34,647 nucleotides of DNA from assembly GCA_028728195.1 (NCBI GenBank), contig JAQYUY010000138.1, positions 1 to 34,647 on the forward strand, given 5' to 3'. The notes under the pieces are model-generated. The model worked only from the letters and a program-made list of their open reading frames with translations. It was not told the DNA's origin and made no database searches. Source of the DNA: Endozoicomonas sp. (ex Botrylloides leachii). Its GTDB lineage: Bacteria; Pseudomonadota; Gammaproteobacteria; Pseudomonadales; Endozoicomonadaceae. Positions 12,001-17,865 of the stretch are shown in pieces. The position numbers were made by a program, and so were the translations under genes. Position 1 is the stretch's first letter; each line of letters begins with the position of its first letter.

Positions 12001-14120
12001 TCACCGCCTTGACTGATGGTGGTTACTTGGTAACTTGGCAAGACAGTGATCTTGATAGTGGCGATGAGGGTATATTTTCTCAACGGTTTGATATTAATGA
12101 CCAGGGGCAAGGCCAGTTTTCAGTAAATACGCATGGCGGCCAACAGTATGAGCCAGAAACAACGGGGTTGGTAGGTGGTGGCTATGTTGTTGTATGGAAT
12201 GGCCGAGGTGCAGACCAAAATTCTGATGATGGCATCTATTTACGTCACTATGATTCAGATGGTAATACAGTTAGAGAAACAGCTGTTAATGAAACGACGG
12301 CGGGCCTGCAAAATAGCGCACATGTGACTGCACTCAGTGATGGCGGCTATGTTGTCGTTTGGGTTTCAGATCATGATGGGGATCAAGTACTATTGGCAAG
12401 GCGTTATGACCTAACAGGTCAGCCTGTTGGTGGCGAACGTCAATTGGCGGAAGCAGATGTTGGTGATGTATCTAGCCCTCGTATTGTAGGTCTTGACGAC
12501 GGTGGATATATGGTTAGCTGGGTGGCTAGCACGGCGTCGGGCGGGGGCAGTGAAGTTTATATTCAGCAATATAGCAGTGATGATGAACCAGTAACGGATG
12601 CCAGAGTACTCAATGACCAAATTGGTGATGTGCAGAATCGCCCTGATTTAACTTTATTAGCTGATGGTCGTATTGCAGCTGTATGGCAGTCAGATGCGCA
12701 AGATGGCAGTGGTGCGGGTGTTTATGGCAAAGTGCTATCGCTTGAAGGGTCTGTAAAAGAAGGTGCTGCTAATGGCACGCCTGTGGGGCGTGTTGCAGCT
12801 GGCAGTACTAATAGCCAATATCAATTTGAATTAACCGATGATGCCAATGGCCGCTTTGCTATCGATGAGGCCACTGGTGTTATCCGTATTGCTAATGCAG
12901 ACTTAATTGATGCTCAGGAAAGCGAGCCTTATGAAGTCACAGTGAAGGTCAGTGATGAGACTGGTAATGAAGTGACTCAGGTAATGAAAATAGATGTGGC
13001 TTCTAGCTATTTCGATACCATAGCACCAGAAGTTAGTATTACCGAAGCACTTTATGATTCGTCTATTAGAACAATTGCCTTGGAGGGGGATGCTTTTAAT
13101 ACCATACTTGATGCTGAGCATCCTGCGGAGACCACTGATCTGATCGATATTCTAGATTGGAGCAAATTTAGTTATGGTATCGATGATTCAGAAAATGTCT
13201 TTTTAACAAAAGAGGATATTCAAAGTGCCAAGGTATGGGATAACCGTCGAATTATTATTGAGTTGACTCCGAGTAAGGCTGAGCAGATTACAGATACAAC
13301 CGGCGGCGGTTATGACAATGACGTTATCACTATTACAACTGGATTTATTCGTGATATTGCTGGTAATGCAGCCACAACAGATGGATTGGAGAATGGTTCT
13401 GTCACTGAAGCTGACTTAAAAACACCAGAGTTAACTCAGGCAATGTCTTCAGATAATACGCTTACATTAAATTTCTCAGAGATTCTCGAGGGTCAACCCA
13501 ATAACAGTGACTTTACCATAAAAGTAAACAACAACAGTCGAATTGTAGGTGATGTAGAGGTTAATGGGGAAGAAGTAACAGTCAGCTTTATGGGTGACGC
13601 CTTGACTGGGGACGAGCATATTGAATTTAGTTATAGTGGCGCGAGCTTATCCGATGCAGCAGGTAATACAGTTAATGGTATATCGAGCTATTCGGTAGGG
13701 CAGACGTATCAAAGTTATGAAGGTGTGGCATCTTTGGTAGGGAACCGTGGAGATGATATTTTCTTCATGGATCATAGTGCAACGATAACTGGAGAGGATG
13801 GTGCAGATATCTTTGACATTAACCACTTGGGTACAGCTGAATCGCCAGCAGAAACTGTTATTACTGACTTTAACGCAAGCGATGGTGATGTTCTTGATAT
13901 TAGCGATCTTTTTGTTGATGAAAACAATAATTTAATCGATCTGCTGTCTTTTGATCAGACGGATAGCGATAATCCAGTGTTAGAGGTTAAGGATGCTGCT
14001 GGTGGTGATATAACTCATAAAATCACGCTGCAGAATTTTGACTTGTCGGCTTATGGTAGCTCTGATTCAGAGATTATTAACAACCTTATTGATGATGGCA
14101 ATTTCATTGCAGACCAATAA
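1..14120 (+). CDS. Giant repetitive secreted adhesin-like protein (5' partial)
   Basis: The reading frame is open from the first complete codon at base 3, and the residues before the first ATG (base 72) match the start of every later repeat unit, so that ATG is internal and the gene begins outside the window. The visible part is 4,705 residues. Nine tandem units of 476-489 residues each hold seven blade-like motifs (core D-G-G-F/Y-x-V-S-W followed by G-x-Y-x-R-R-F/Y) and then one cadherin-like domain with DDPD, a DYDDA-type motif and a closing TLTIEV strand. After the last unit come SwmB/Ig-like segments, a short RTX-like patch and a VITDF...GDVLDISDL motif typical of type I secretion targets. 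I saw no cysteine in the visible protein, as is usual for RTX adhesins. The likely role is a calcium-stiffened surface or matrix protein exported by a type I system; no transporter genes lie in the window. Fold and role are inference. Confidence 0.88.
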   Translation, partial: SLSLGLVESDEFALHTYTTSNQHMPVISPLDNGGFISAWTSSNSSSSTGGDGSSNSIKAQLFDKDGEKVGNEFLVNANTYNVQFQPSVTTLTDGDVLMTWASYHGGSYRTYGRRFDQDGNAQTSDMVMFESSGTTQYEPDISALEDGGFIVSWEDTSLDGSDYGIYSQRFSAENVGYGQVKVNDYTANYQGKPSTAGLADGGYVIAWGGRGADQTGDNGIYLRRYDANGETIAEITVNETLSGHQSTPQVTALADGGYVVSWHSNQDGSYNVYARTYNAAGEATSGELKISEHDSISEYNNDILALNDGGFMVSWYANVEGDTDVYSRRFNATGEAEGDAFRLNDYIGGGEYYPSLEQLADGRIVASWQSSTQDGSGIGVYGKLIALDGQVTDSAANGTAVGQVNVDDPDFGDTHSFALIDDASGRFSIDSTTGVITLADTSKLDYDDATSHDVVVRVTDSGGETLTQTLTIEVAQGNRAPESLSLGRVESDDFALHTYTASDQHTPVISPLDNGGFISVWRTQNYGSSSSGGDGNSDSVRAQLFDKEGEQVGSEFLVNSNTYSIQYQPSVTTLTDGDVLMTWTSYHSGSFRVYGRRFDQDGNAKNSDMVLFESSGTTQYEPNVSALEDGGFIVSWEDSSLDGDSYGIFAQRFSAENVGYGQFKVNNYTTGSQRYPSTAGLADGGYVIAWGGRGADQTDNDGIYLRRYDANGETIAEITVNETLSGNQNSPQVTALADGGYVVSWYGSSNVYARTYNAAGEATSGELKISESVSNTSDILALDDGGFVVSWHGYVEGDDDVYARRYNATGEAEGDAFRISDHVGGTENYATLAQLADGRIVATWQSDSQDGSGWGVYGKLIALDGQVTDSAANGTAVGQVNVDDPDFADTHSFVLVDDANGRFSIDSTTGVITLADTSQVDYDDATSHDVVVRVTDSGGKELEQTLTIEVAQDNRAPQSLSLDPVESDEFALHTYTGSDQHMPVISPLDSGGFISVWYSENGSSSTGGDGSGYSIKAQLFDQNGSKVGNEFLVNTNTDSYQYQPSVTTLTNGDVLMTWVSYHSGSYRTYGRRFDQDGNAKTSDMALFESSGAQQYEPDVSALADGGFIVSWEDASLDGSDYGIYAQRFSAENVGYGQVKVNSYTTNAQSDPSTAGLADGGYVIAWGGRGTDQTGDDGVYLRHYDANGETVAEITVNETFSGNQNRPQVAALADGGYVVSWSSYEDDRYNIYARSYNAEGEPTSSEVKISQNTAVSEYNSDIIALDDGGFMVSWHSAAEGDTNVYARRYNARMEAEGDAFQLNDYIDGSESAPTLAQLADGRIVATWQSSSKDGSGSGVFGKLIALDGQVMDSAGNGTTIGRVNVDDPDFADEHTFILTDDAGGRFVIDETTGEITVGNGALLNYSDANYHEIAVTVTDSAGNTLTQTMTIDVTPTNRAPTSMSLQVSQGAEFPLHTFTTDDQEDPDVIALDNGGFISVWTSEHADSSSGGDGSGFSIKAQLFGADGEPQASEFFINQSTTNQQLHPDVTRLINGDVMISWSSNHDGNYRVYGRRFDQEGNALGDEIALFETSGSQQYKPDITALADGGYLTTWHDSSLDGSGDGVFSQRFSADDVSYGQTQVNRYTAGGQSDPRTVGLPDGGYVITWTGRGADQTSDTGVYMRQYSAKGETVAEGTVTQNTTGEQDYPHITTLSNGGYVITWSSTHEDGREVFARVYASDGTPESNEISVSMQAADNNRPKDIVGLDDGGFLIAWEAENADGSSSGSDIYARRFNADGSSVGERFRLNDEVLDDQSEVKLDVLNDGRIVSLWQSANQDGSGSGIYGKVLAMNGLLKEGAANGTEVGQIAVNDPDIDDVHQFELTDDAGGRFIIDANTGVISLADSGLIDYENNTSHAVSIQVTDSAGHTLMQTMTIEVTQPDYAPQGISLESVAGDEFVINYGKLGNQVNPVITHFDDGGFIVAWVNEHAALSSGGDGSGSSIKAQRYDAEGNKVSFEYQLNEPSANNQVQPAITTLANGDVLITWGSIHQGSYYRTYGRRLDAEGTPVGEEIVLFESAPGHQEQPKVSALADGGYIVSWYDTNAADGSGSGVYAQRFDNNDQGSGQFLVNSYVTNNQKSPDTAGLPDGSYIVVWSGPGADQTGNDGVYMRHYNAEGESLYERSVSNTLTGHQQYAKVVALIDGSYVVSWSSNHNGENEVYARHFSAGGEPVGDEFKVSNQPFSDSNTTDIIALDDGGFIVSWNAINADGDGNEVYARRYDNADNAAGDAFRLSDYTDSNQNDAQLQQLANGKLATVWESSGQDGDGYGIYGRLIDLDSVVKETTEAGTVVGRVKVDDPNLGDQHQFELVDDSDGRFAIDESTGIITVVNPELINYADADHHDLSIRVTDSSGLEFTQIVTIDVTPVNDASKAPTAMSLDRVMGDEFALHTYTTSTQSTPIISPLDNGGFISVWYTQNSSSSTGGDGSSYSVKAQLFNADGEKVGNEFLVNSNTSGAQYQHSVTTLTNGDVLITWSSSHSGSYRIYGRRFDQDGNAETGDMILFESSGPAQYDPDVSALEDGGFIVSWEDTSLDGSNYGIYAQRFSADNVGYGQVLVNSYTTNYQTNPSTAGLADGGYVIAWGGRGADQTGDNGIYLRRYDANGETIAEITVNETLSGTQNSPQVTALADGGYVVSWNSNQDGSYNVYARTYNAAGEATSGELKISEHDSIGEYNNDILALDDGGFMVSWYGSLEGNNDAYARRFNASGEAVGDAFRLNDYIGGAEDVPTLAQLADGRIVASWQSSTQDGSGYGVYGKLIALDGQVTESAANGTAVGQVNVDDPDFGDTHSFMLIDDANGRFSIDSTTGVITLADTSQVDYDDASSHDVVVRVTDSGGETLEQTLTIEVAQGNRAPESLSLGRVESDDFALHTYTSSDQHTPVISPLDNGGFISVWYTKNSSSTGGDGNSYSIRAQRFDKEGEQVGSEFLVNSNTYSVQYQPSVTTLTDGDMLMTWTSYHGGSYRIYGRRFDQDGNAQTSDMVLFESSGSHQFDSDISALDDGGFIVSWSDNSLDGSSDGIYAQRFSADNVGYGQVQVNSYTTGSQSSPSTAGLADGGYVIVWKGRGADQTGDDGIYLRRYDANGETIAEITVNETLSGTQYMPEVTALADGGYVVSWSSSQDGSYNVYARIYNAAGEATGGELKISEHDSIGEYNSDILALDDGGFVVSWYGNIEGDTDVYARRYSATGEAEGDAFRISDHVNGTENSATLAQLADGRIVATWQSDSQDGSGYGVYGKLIALDSQVTDSAANGTAVGQVNVDDPDFADTHSFVLIDDANGRFSIDSTTGVITLADTSQVDYDDATSHDVVVRVTDSGGETLTQTLTIEVAQGNRAPESLSLGRVESDEFALHTYASGSQYNPVVSPLDNGGFISAWTSSNSSSSTGGDGSSNSIKAQLFDKDGEKVGNEFLVNTNTYNVQSQQSVTTLTDGDVLITWVSNHSGSYRTYGRRFDQDGNAQTSDMVLFESSGSQQYTPNISALADGGFIVSWEDNSLDGSGYGIYAQRFSAENVGYGQFKVNSYTTNSQYEPSTAGLADGGYVIAWGGRGADQTGDNGIYLRRYDANGETIAEITVNETLSGIQNTPEVTALADGGYVVSWHSNQDGSYNVYARTYNAAGEATSGELKVSEHDSIAEYNNDILALDDGGFMVSWHGNVEGDDDVYARRYSATGETVGDTFRISDHVNGTENDAALAQLADGRIVAIWESSQDTSGYGIYGKLIALDGQVTDSAANGTAVGQVNVDDPDFGDTHSFVLIDDANGRFSIDSATGVIRVADPAQINYIENSSHDLSVRVTDSAGNTLVETVTINVVSTSSIPAVLSLESAETDEFALHESTLGEQISPSITALNNGGFFSVWTNQNTTVNEGGDGSGSSIKARIHNDEGQPIGDEFYINQNTIGDQSEPSMTTLSNGDILVTWLSVIDGNNRVYGRRFSNEGEAKGSEFELFDQADSEHNTPDITALTDGGYLVTWQDSDLDSGDEGIFSQRFDINDQGQGQFSVNTHGGQQYEPETTGLVGGGYVVVWNGRGADQNSDDGIYLRHYDSDGNTVRETAVNETTAGLQNSAHVTALSDGGYVVVWVSDHDGDQVLLARRYDLTGQPVGGERQLAEADVGDVSSPRIVGLDDGGYMVSWVASTASGGGSEVYIQQYSSDDEPVTDARVLNDQIGDVQNRPDLTLLADGRIAAVWQSDAQDGSGAGVYGKVLSLEGSVKEGAANGTPVGRVAAGSTNSQYQFELTDDANGRFAIDEATGVIRIANADLIDAQESEPYEVTVKVSDETGNEVTQVMKIDVASSYFDTIAPEVSITEALYDSSIRTIALEGDAFNTILDAEHPAETTDLIDILDWSKFSYGIDDSENVFLTKEDIQSAKVWDNRRIIIELTPSKAEQITDTTGGGYDNDVITITTGFIRDIAGNAATTDGLENGSVTEADLKTPELTQAMSSDNTLTLNFSEILEGQPNNSDFTIKVNNNSRIVGDVEVNGEEVTVSFMGDALTGDEHIEFSYSGASLSDAAGNTVNGISSYSVGQTYQSYEGVASLVGNRGDDIFFMDHSATITGEDGADIFDINHLGTAESPAETVITDFNASDGDVLDISDLFVDENNNLIDLLSFDQTDSDNPVLEVKDAAGGDITHKITLQNFDLSAYGSSDSEIINNLIDDGNFIADQ
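3..13010 (+). repeat. Nine tandem ~1.45-kb units (7 blades + cadherin each)
   Basis: Unit starts, taken at the codons matching the SLSL motif, are at about 3, 1449, 2877, 4323, 5781, 7248, 8694, 10137 and 11580; the last unit ends near 13010. Lengths are 1446, 1428, 1446, 1458, 1467, 1446, 1443, 1443 and 1431 bp, all multiples of three. Each of the seven blade positions keeps its own signature in every unit: blade 4 always carries G-R/P-G-A/T-D-Q, and blade 7 carries DG-R/K-I/L followed by W and YG-K/R. The duplicated module is therefore the whole seven-blade set plus its cadherin domain, not a single blade. Units 4, 5 and 9 are the most diverged; units 1, 2, 3, 6, 7 and 8 are close to each other at the DNA level. 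Confidence 0.92.
13011..14120 (+). other. C-terminal SwmB-like, RTX-like and type I secretion region of the giant protein
   Basis: After the ninth unit the protein changes character. Two Ig/SwmB-like segments each carry a D-I/A-A-G-N motif (one around 13360, one around 13660), a hallmark of SwmB/Big-type repeats in secreted adhesins. Near 13743-13830 are two weak RTX-like half repeats (G-N-R-G-D-D-I-F and G-E-D-G-A-D-I-F). Then VITDFNASDGDVLDISDLF, a polar linker, and a terminal stretch ending in NNLIDDGNFIADQ match the layout of the VCA0849-type T1SS C-terminal target domain as I know it. Canonical GGxGxDxUx nonapeptide blocks are almost absent. Confidence 0.7.
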
Positions 14121-14482
14121 AGCACGTAATGCAGATGCTGAGCTGAACCTATAATGTATGGGCACCCTAATAATTTTAATATAGCCTTAGTAGTTGACTT
14201 TAGTCGTTAACTTTGCGAAATATTGAGGCGCCAACTTATAGAGGTAAAAACACTTAAAAACATTGTATTTTAACCTCTGTGTGTTGAATTGTTATCTATA
14301 GAACAGAGAATAATAGTTTGTTTAGTAGCCATTAGATTTGTGCTGATATGATAGTACTTCTATATTAGGAGTGTAATAACCATTATTTTATCAGTATACA
14401 TAGGTTGACTGTTTCTATTTTTTTTCTCACCTCTTATTATTTCTTATTCAAGGATTGTTTTATTGGGTGCATAGGTATAATT
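14121..14482. other. Intergenic region between giant gene and hypothetical gene
   Basis: No gene is seen in this AT-rich gap. An imperfect inverted repeat pairs AGAGGT (14240-14245) with ACCTCT (14273-14278), flanked by A- and T-rich runs, and could be a weak terminator for the giant gene, although no U-tract follows. A candidate promoter lies further downstream. Confidence 0.5.
14338..14366 (+). promoter_or_regulatory. Candidate sigma-70 promoter for the 14483 gene
   Basis: TTGTGC (14338-14343) and TATATT (14361-14366) are separated by 17 bp. The -10 matches 5 of 6 consensus positions; the -35 shares only TTG. The call rests on spacing and position alone. Confidence 0.3.
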
Positions 14483-15676
14483 ATGGATTTTCATTCTCGT
14501 AGGTCTTGCCCTTCGTCTCAAAATAAGTCTGAGGGGGCATCTGTTGATGAGGCTCCCACTTTCAGAGATAAGCAATATAAAACGATTACTTCTGAACATG
14601 GTTTATCTCACCGAGTCAGGCTCGATAAAACGTCAGCAGCATTAGATAAACCATTGCCAAAAATTAATATAGAGCCAAATATTAACTTGGTGATAGATAA
14701 GAGACATCGTTTACTTATAGAGGACGATGCGGGGCAATCTCTTCCTCCGGAACAAGAGTGGAGGGTTCGTCAGAATCATCGTGATGACATGTTGTCCCTA
14801 CTAAATGATTTTGCTAGCTGCCTCAATAGTGAATTGCAGCGAGTATTAAATATCCATCTTTTAACACCTTTGCCAACGCAGGAGCTTGCGGATGATTGCT
14901 TATTTACGCCCCTAAATGAGCGAGCCCCAACCGAACCAGTATACCAACAAAAAACGTGGGTCGATACGCTGTTACCTTGGCGAGCAAATAAAATTAACGC
15001 TACTAATAATGCGCTCACTGACCAGTTCCTTCATCAGAAGAAAGCATGGCAAAAAAAGGTCAGTCAACACAGAGAAGACTATTTAAAATTTTGGAATAAC
15101 CGATTAAGTACCTCTCAAAGTATGGAAGAATTTCTTTATAGGCTATTAAGTAAAACTACCGCAGATATAGGAGTTGAAACTAAACTATCAGTTGATAAGG
15201 CTGCTTCCATAGTATGGATTGATGTTCATTTCCCAGAAATGAAAATGTTGCCTGGATTAGAGTATAAGGTGCTTGATAAAGAACTACGATTAACGTGTAA
15301 AAGCTTGAGTCCAACCAAGAAGCGCCAATACTATATGCAACAAGTTCATTCCATTGGATTTAGGCTGATTGGCGAGGTTTTTTCAGCACTACCTGGTCTG
15401 AAGCAAGTTGTCTTTTCTGGTTACGGGAGGCGACTGAACCCAGCTACTGCTCATTTGCAAAAAGACTATTTATACTCAGTTAGAGTGGATCGAGAACAAT
15501 GGGAGGGTATTAATTTTCAGCTATTACCTGAATTGTTATTAACCGAGGTGATGGCAGGGTTTGACCTTCGTAGAAATATGTCCAAAACAGGTATTTTTAA
15601 AGCGATTGAACCTTTTTTAAATGTAAGAAATAAGCAATCTGATATTTTTGCTACGCAGCAGGATGTTATTGGTTAA
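14483..15676 (+). CDS. Uncharacterised protein resembling the C-terminal region of DUF4236-type proteins
   Basis: This is a 397-residue soluble protein if it starts at the ATG at 14483. A TTG 78 bp upstream (14405) would add a hydrophobic 26-residue leader, but neither start has a convincing Shine-Dalgarno and the ATG looks more natural. Residues 1-60 are polar and probably disordered. Residues 85-130 end in NIHLLTPLP, residues 183-225 form a charged helical segment, and residues 240-380 hold IDVHFPEMKMLPGLEY, YYMQQVHSIGFRLIGEVF, LKQVVFSGYGRR, DYLYSVRVDREQW and SKTGIFKAIEPF. From memory this set resembles an unnamed conserved region found behind DUF4236 domains and in some restriction-endonuclease-like proteins. 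The DUF4236 module itself (an SKSG-type motif near the N-terminus) is not visible. Molecular function is unknown. Confidence 0.7.
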   Translation: MDFHSRRSCPSSQNKSEGASVDEAPTFRDKQYKTITSEHGLSHRVRLDKTSAALDKPLPKINIEPNINLVIDKRHRLLIEDDAGQSLPPEQEWRVRQNHRDDMLSLLNDFASCLNSELQRVLNIHLLTPLPTQELADDCLFTPLNERAPTEPVYQQKTWVDTLLPWRANKINATNNALTDQFLHQKKAWQKKVSQHREDYLKFWNNRLSTSQSMEEFLYRLLSKTTADIGVETKLSVDKAASIVWIDVHFPEMKMLPGLEYKVLDKELRLTCKSLSPTKKRQYYMQQVHSIGFRLIGEVFSALPGLKQVVFSGYGRRLNPATAHLQKDYLYSVRVDREQWEGINFQLLPELLLTEVMAGFDLRRNMSKTGIFKAIEPFLNVRNKQSDIFATQQDVIG

Positions 15677-15713
15677 ACCTTTCATAGAATAGCGCCAAAG
15701 GTTAAGGTAACTC

Positions 15714-15733
15714 GTCATAGCTTTGGCTATGAC
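15714..15733 (+). terminator. Candidate terminator hairpin after the 14483 gene
   Basis: A perfect 8-bp stem, GTCATAGC/GCTATGAC, encloses a TTTG loop 38 bp after the stop codon. The following bases are T-rich but interrupted (CTGTTTTGTTCTG), so termination is plausible but not certain. Confidence 0.4.
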
Positions 15734-15811
15734 CTGTTTTGTTCTGAAATGGTTGATAGTAGGGATTCCTCAGATAATGAGTCAATAATACAGCTTGCAA
15801 CACGTTGCATC

Positions 15812-15956
15812 ATACCAACCATCGCTTCTAACTACGTTATTGCGCTGACCACCTGCACTTATTAAGACTTCTCGCACTAGCCCTACTATTACTCGCCATT
15901 ATGTTGGAGTCTGGCTGCTCGTTTTCATTCCAGTCGTTAGAAAAAACAATTGGTAT
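15812..15956. repeat. Small inverted-repeat element (MITE-like), 145 bp
   Basis: The ends are imperfect 21-bp inverted repeats. The left arm begins ATACCAA and ends TTCTAAC (15812-15832); the right arm begins GTTAGAA and ends TTGGTAT (15936-15956). The outer seven and inner seven bases match perfectly while the middle seven mostly do not. The left 32 bp (15812-15843) recur in inverted orientation at 33192-33223 with 28 of 32 identical, so this is dispersed sequence rather than a chance hairpin. No target-site duplication was identified and no coding capacity is seen. Confidence 0.45.
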
Positions 15957-16051
15957 AAGTCTATTTTTTGTCGTTATATTAACGAATGATTAGCCAATCA
16001 ATCTGATCACTATACTTATTAATGTTGGAGTTATAAGCGAATGGAGTCGTT

Positions 16052-17416
16052 GTGTTGGTATATCGCTATTCATTAATATGTATTATCTTTTTTTCATTCT
16101 ATAGCTCCGCTAGCACATTAGAAAAAGACCGTCTAGTCACCTTTTTTTCCAGCATTGAGAGCCATGGCTTTTCTATAGATAAAAATGATTGGTTATCTTT
16201 GGTTAAAGATAGTAGCACACCTAATCTACAGAGGTTATATAAAAAATATATGACCTTTATTGATCTAGGTCGGCTCAATAAAACGCTTTTTCAGAATGCT
16301 TGGGAAATTCCTGATATCGAAACCCATTTTGGTGGTGGGAATCAATTTTTACCTATAGAACAGATACAGTCGAAAATACCAGCGTACCAAATGCTGCGAA
16401 AAGCATTGCGAGATCTTAAGCAGTGGCGAGAAACTGCCCTTCAGTTATTTCCTGATGATATTATTTTTTTTGAGGGTGATACGAATATGCAGATCGCCAA
16501 GTTGGGTGATTGGTTAGTTGATATTGATCTGATTAATCATCACTTGGGTTCTGTCTATTTAAAGCAGCATCTGGATGTGTTGACACAGGTGCAGCTGGAA
16601 TACAACTTGATGCCAGATGGTCGGTTTGGTCCTTCTACTAGACAAGCATTACTTTCTATTACTAATAAGCGCATAAAAATGCTTAAGGCTAACCTTGAGC
16701 GTTTGCGCTGGCTTCCCCAGAAGATACACCCCCCTTATGTTTGGGTGGATATACCGGGGTTTACAGTATCATGGATAGATGCTCAGGGTAAAAAATATCA
16801 TCATCGGGCAATAGTAGGTAAGCCTGCTAATAAGACGCCAATCCTTCAAGATGAAATTAGTACTATTACCATCAATCCTGTCTGGAAAGTACCGCATAGA
16901 ATTGCTGCTCATCGACTATTACGAAGCGAGCAAAAAAGCCCAGGATTATTAAAGAAAGAAGGCTTTCTCGTTTATGAAAGCTGGGATGATAAAGCTAGCG
17001 TGATTGACGCTGCTACTATTCAATGGGCAAAATATAGCCCCAAAACGTTTACTTTTCGACTTGAGCAGCAACCAGGAGAAAATAACCGACTAGGAAAATA
17101 TAGGTTTAACATAATGAATAAGCAAAGTATTTATTTACATGATACTAATGATCGGACCCTTTTTGATAAAAAAAGAAGAATGTTTAGCTCAGGTTGTATT
17201 CGTGTTGATGGAAGCGACAAATTTTTTTCTTATCTTATATCAACTCAAGATGCGGTAATATCTCAGCAGAGCACAGGTACCACATTAAAGATCCCTTTAA
17301 ATAAGCCGGTAGATGTCTATCTAAGCTATTTTACTGCTTGGCCTGATAGTAATGGACGTGTACGGTTTAGAGACGATATTTATAATTATGATGAACCTTT
17401 GGTTAGTTGGTTTTAG
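16052..17416 (+). CDS. L,D-transpeptidase, YcbB/LdtD type
   Basis: This enzyme probably forms 3-3 cross-links between meso-diaminopimelate residues of peptidoglycan in the periplasm. The start is GTG, chosen because GGAG sits five bases upstream; the N-terminus (MLVYRYSLICIIFFSFYSSAS) reads as a signal peptide. Residues 170-203 form a peptidoglycan-binding helical repeat (LMPDGRFGPSTRQAL). The YkuD catalytic domain runs from about 228 to 410, with TINPVWKVP at 273-281, the active-site histidine H363 in YLHDT, and catalytic C382 in SSGCIRV, the same signature as E. coli YcbB. At 454 residues it is shorter than E. coli YcbB (about 615). It stands alone between two long gaps. Family assignment is firm; the exact paralogue is not. 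Confidence 0.9.
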   Translation: MLVYRYSLICIIFFSFYSSASTLEKDRLVTFFSSIESHGFSIDKNDWLSLVKDSSTPNLQRLYKKYMTFIDLGRLNKTLFQNAWEIPDIETHFGGGNQFLPIEQIQSKIPAYQMLRKALRDLKQWRETALQLFPDDIIFFEGDTNMQIAKLGDWLVDIDLINHHLGSVYLKQHLDVLTQVQLEYNLMPDGRFGPSTRQALLSITNKRIKMLKANLERLRWLPQKIHPPYVWVDIPGFTVSWIDAQGKKYHHRAIVGKPANKTPILQDEISTITINPVWKVPHRIAAHRLLRSEQKSPGLLKKEGFLVYESWDDKASVIDAATIQWAKYSPKTFTFRLEQQPGENNRLGKYRFNIMNKQSIYLHDTNDRTLFDKKRRMFSSGCIRVDGSDKFFSYLISTQDAVISQQSTGTTLKIPLNKPVDVYLSYFTAWPDSNGRVRFRDDIYNYDEPLVSWF

Positions 17417-17865
17417 TTGTTTTAAAATTAGTATCTTAATGCTATGTTGAAAAATTAGCGGGTTAACTATTTGAAATTAGAGCTTGCTAGGCGCTCTACT
17501 AAAAATAAAATCAATTGCGCGTATTTTTTAATTGATCCCAGAATAAACATAGCTTATCCATTGTATAACCAAGCTATTAAAAGCATTGTTAAGTATCTGT
17601 GAAATGATAAACTTTTTCCATCACCAAACAGTAATACTTGATTTTCCTTAAGACCAGCATTACCTAGGTACTTCATTTAAATTAGACTTTGTATGGTATA
17701 GCTGACTATCTACTTATTATATTAATCTAGCCATGTTCATAAGTGATCGGCTTGAGCCAAGGCGGCGGGTGTTTTTTCTGACAACGGTAAAACACTTCGA
17801 TATACTCAAAAATTACGACTTTGCGGTAGAAGTCTATTGTATTCTTTATGGGAAGTTTATAGGTA
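17417..17865. other. Intergenic region before the metallo-hydrolase gene
   Basis: No convincing gene is seen. The only structures are weak hairpins: TAGAGC/GCTCTA (17478-17498) and ATAGCTT/AAGCTAT (17549-17577). Neither has a U-tract. A short open frame at 17733-17924 runs into the following gene in another frame and is not believed. Confidence 0.45.

Larger units (their letters stand above)
15677..16051. other. Intergenic region with hairpins and a small inverted-repeat element
   Basis: No protein gene is seen in 375 bp. It holds the hairpin at 15714-15733, a compact palindrome TGCAAC-AC-GTTGCA at 15796-15809, and the inverted-repeat element at 15812-15956. The GGAG at 16043-16046 is the ribosome binding site for the next gene's GTG start. 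Confidence 0.6.

Noticed and set aside
3-13010. CRISPR or satellite-type array
   Set aside because: The repeats are about 1.45 kb, all in one reading frame and protein-coding, without spacer structure.
388-13121. Many 60-106 codon frames on both strands inside the giant gene
   Set aside because: They recur at the same place in successive units and are shadows of the repeated coding sequence in other frames.
14405-14482. TTG start at 14405 adding a hydrophobic leader to the 14483 gene
   Set aside because: It is a weak start codon without a ribosome binding site, and the rest of the protein looks cytoplasmic. It cannot be fully excluded.
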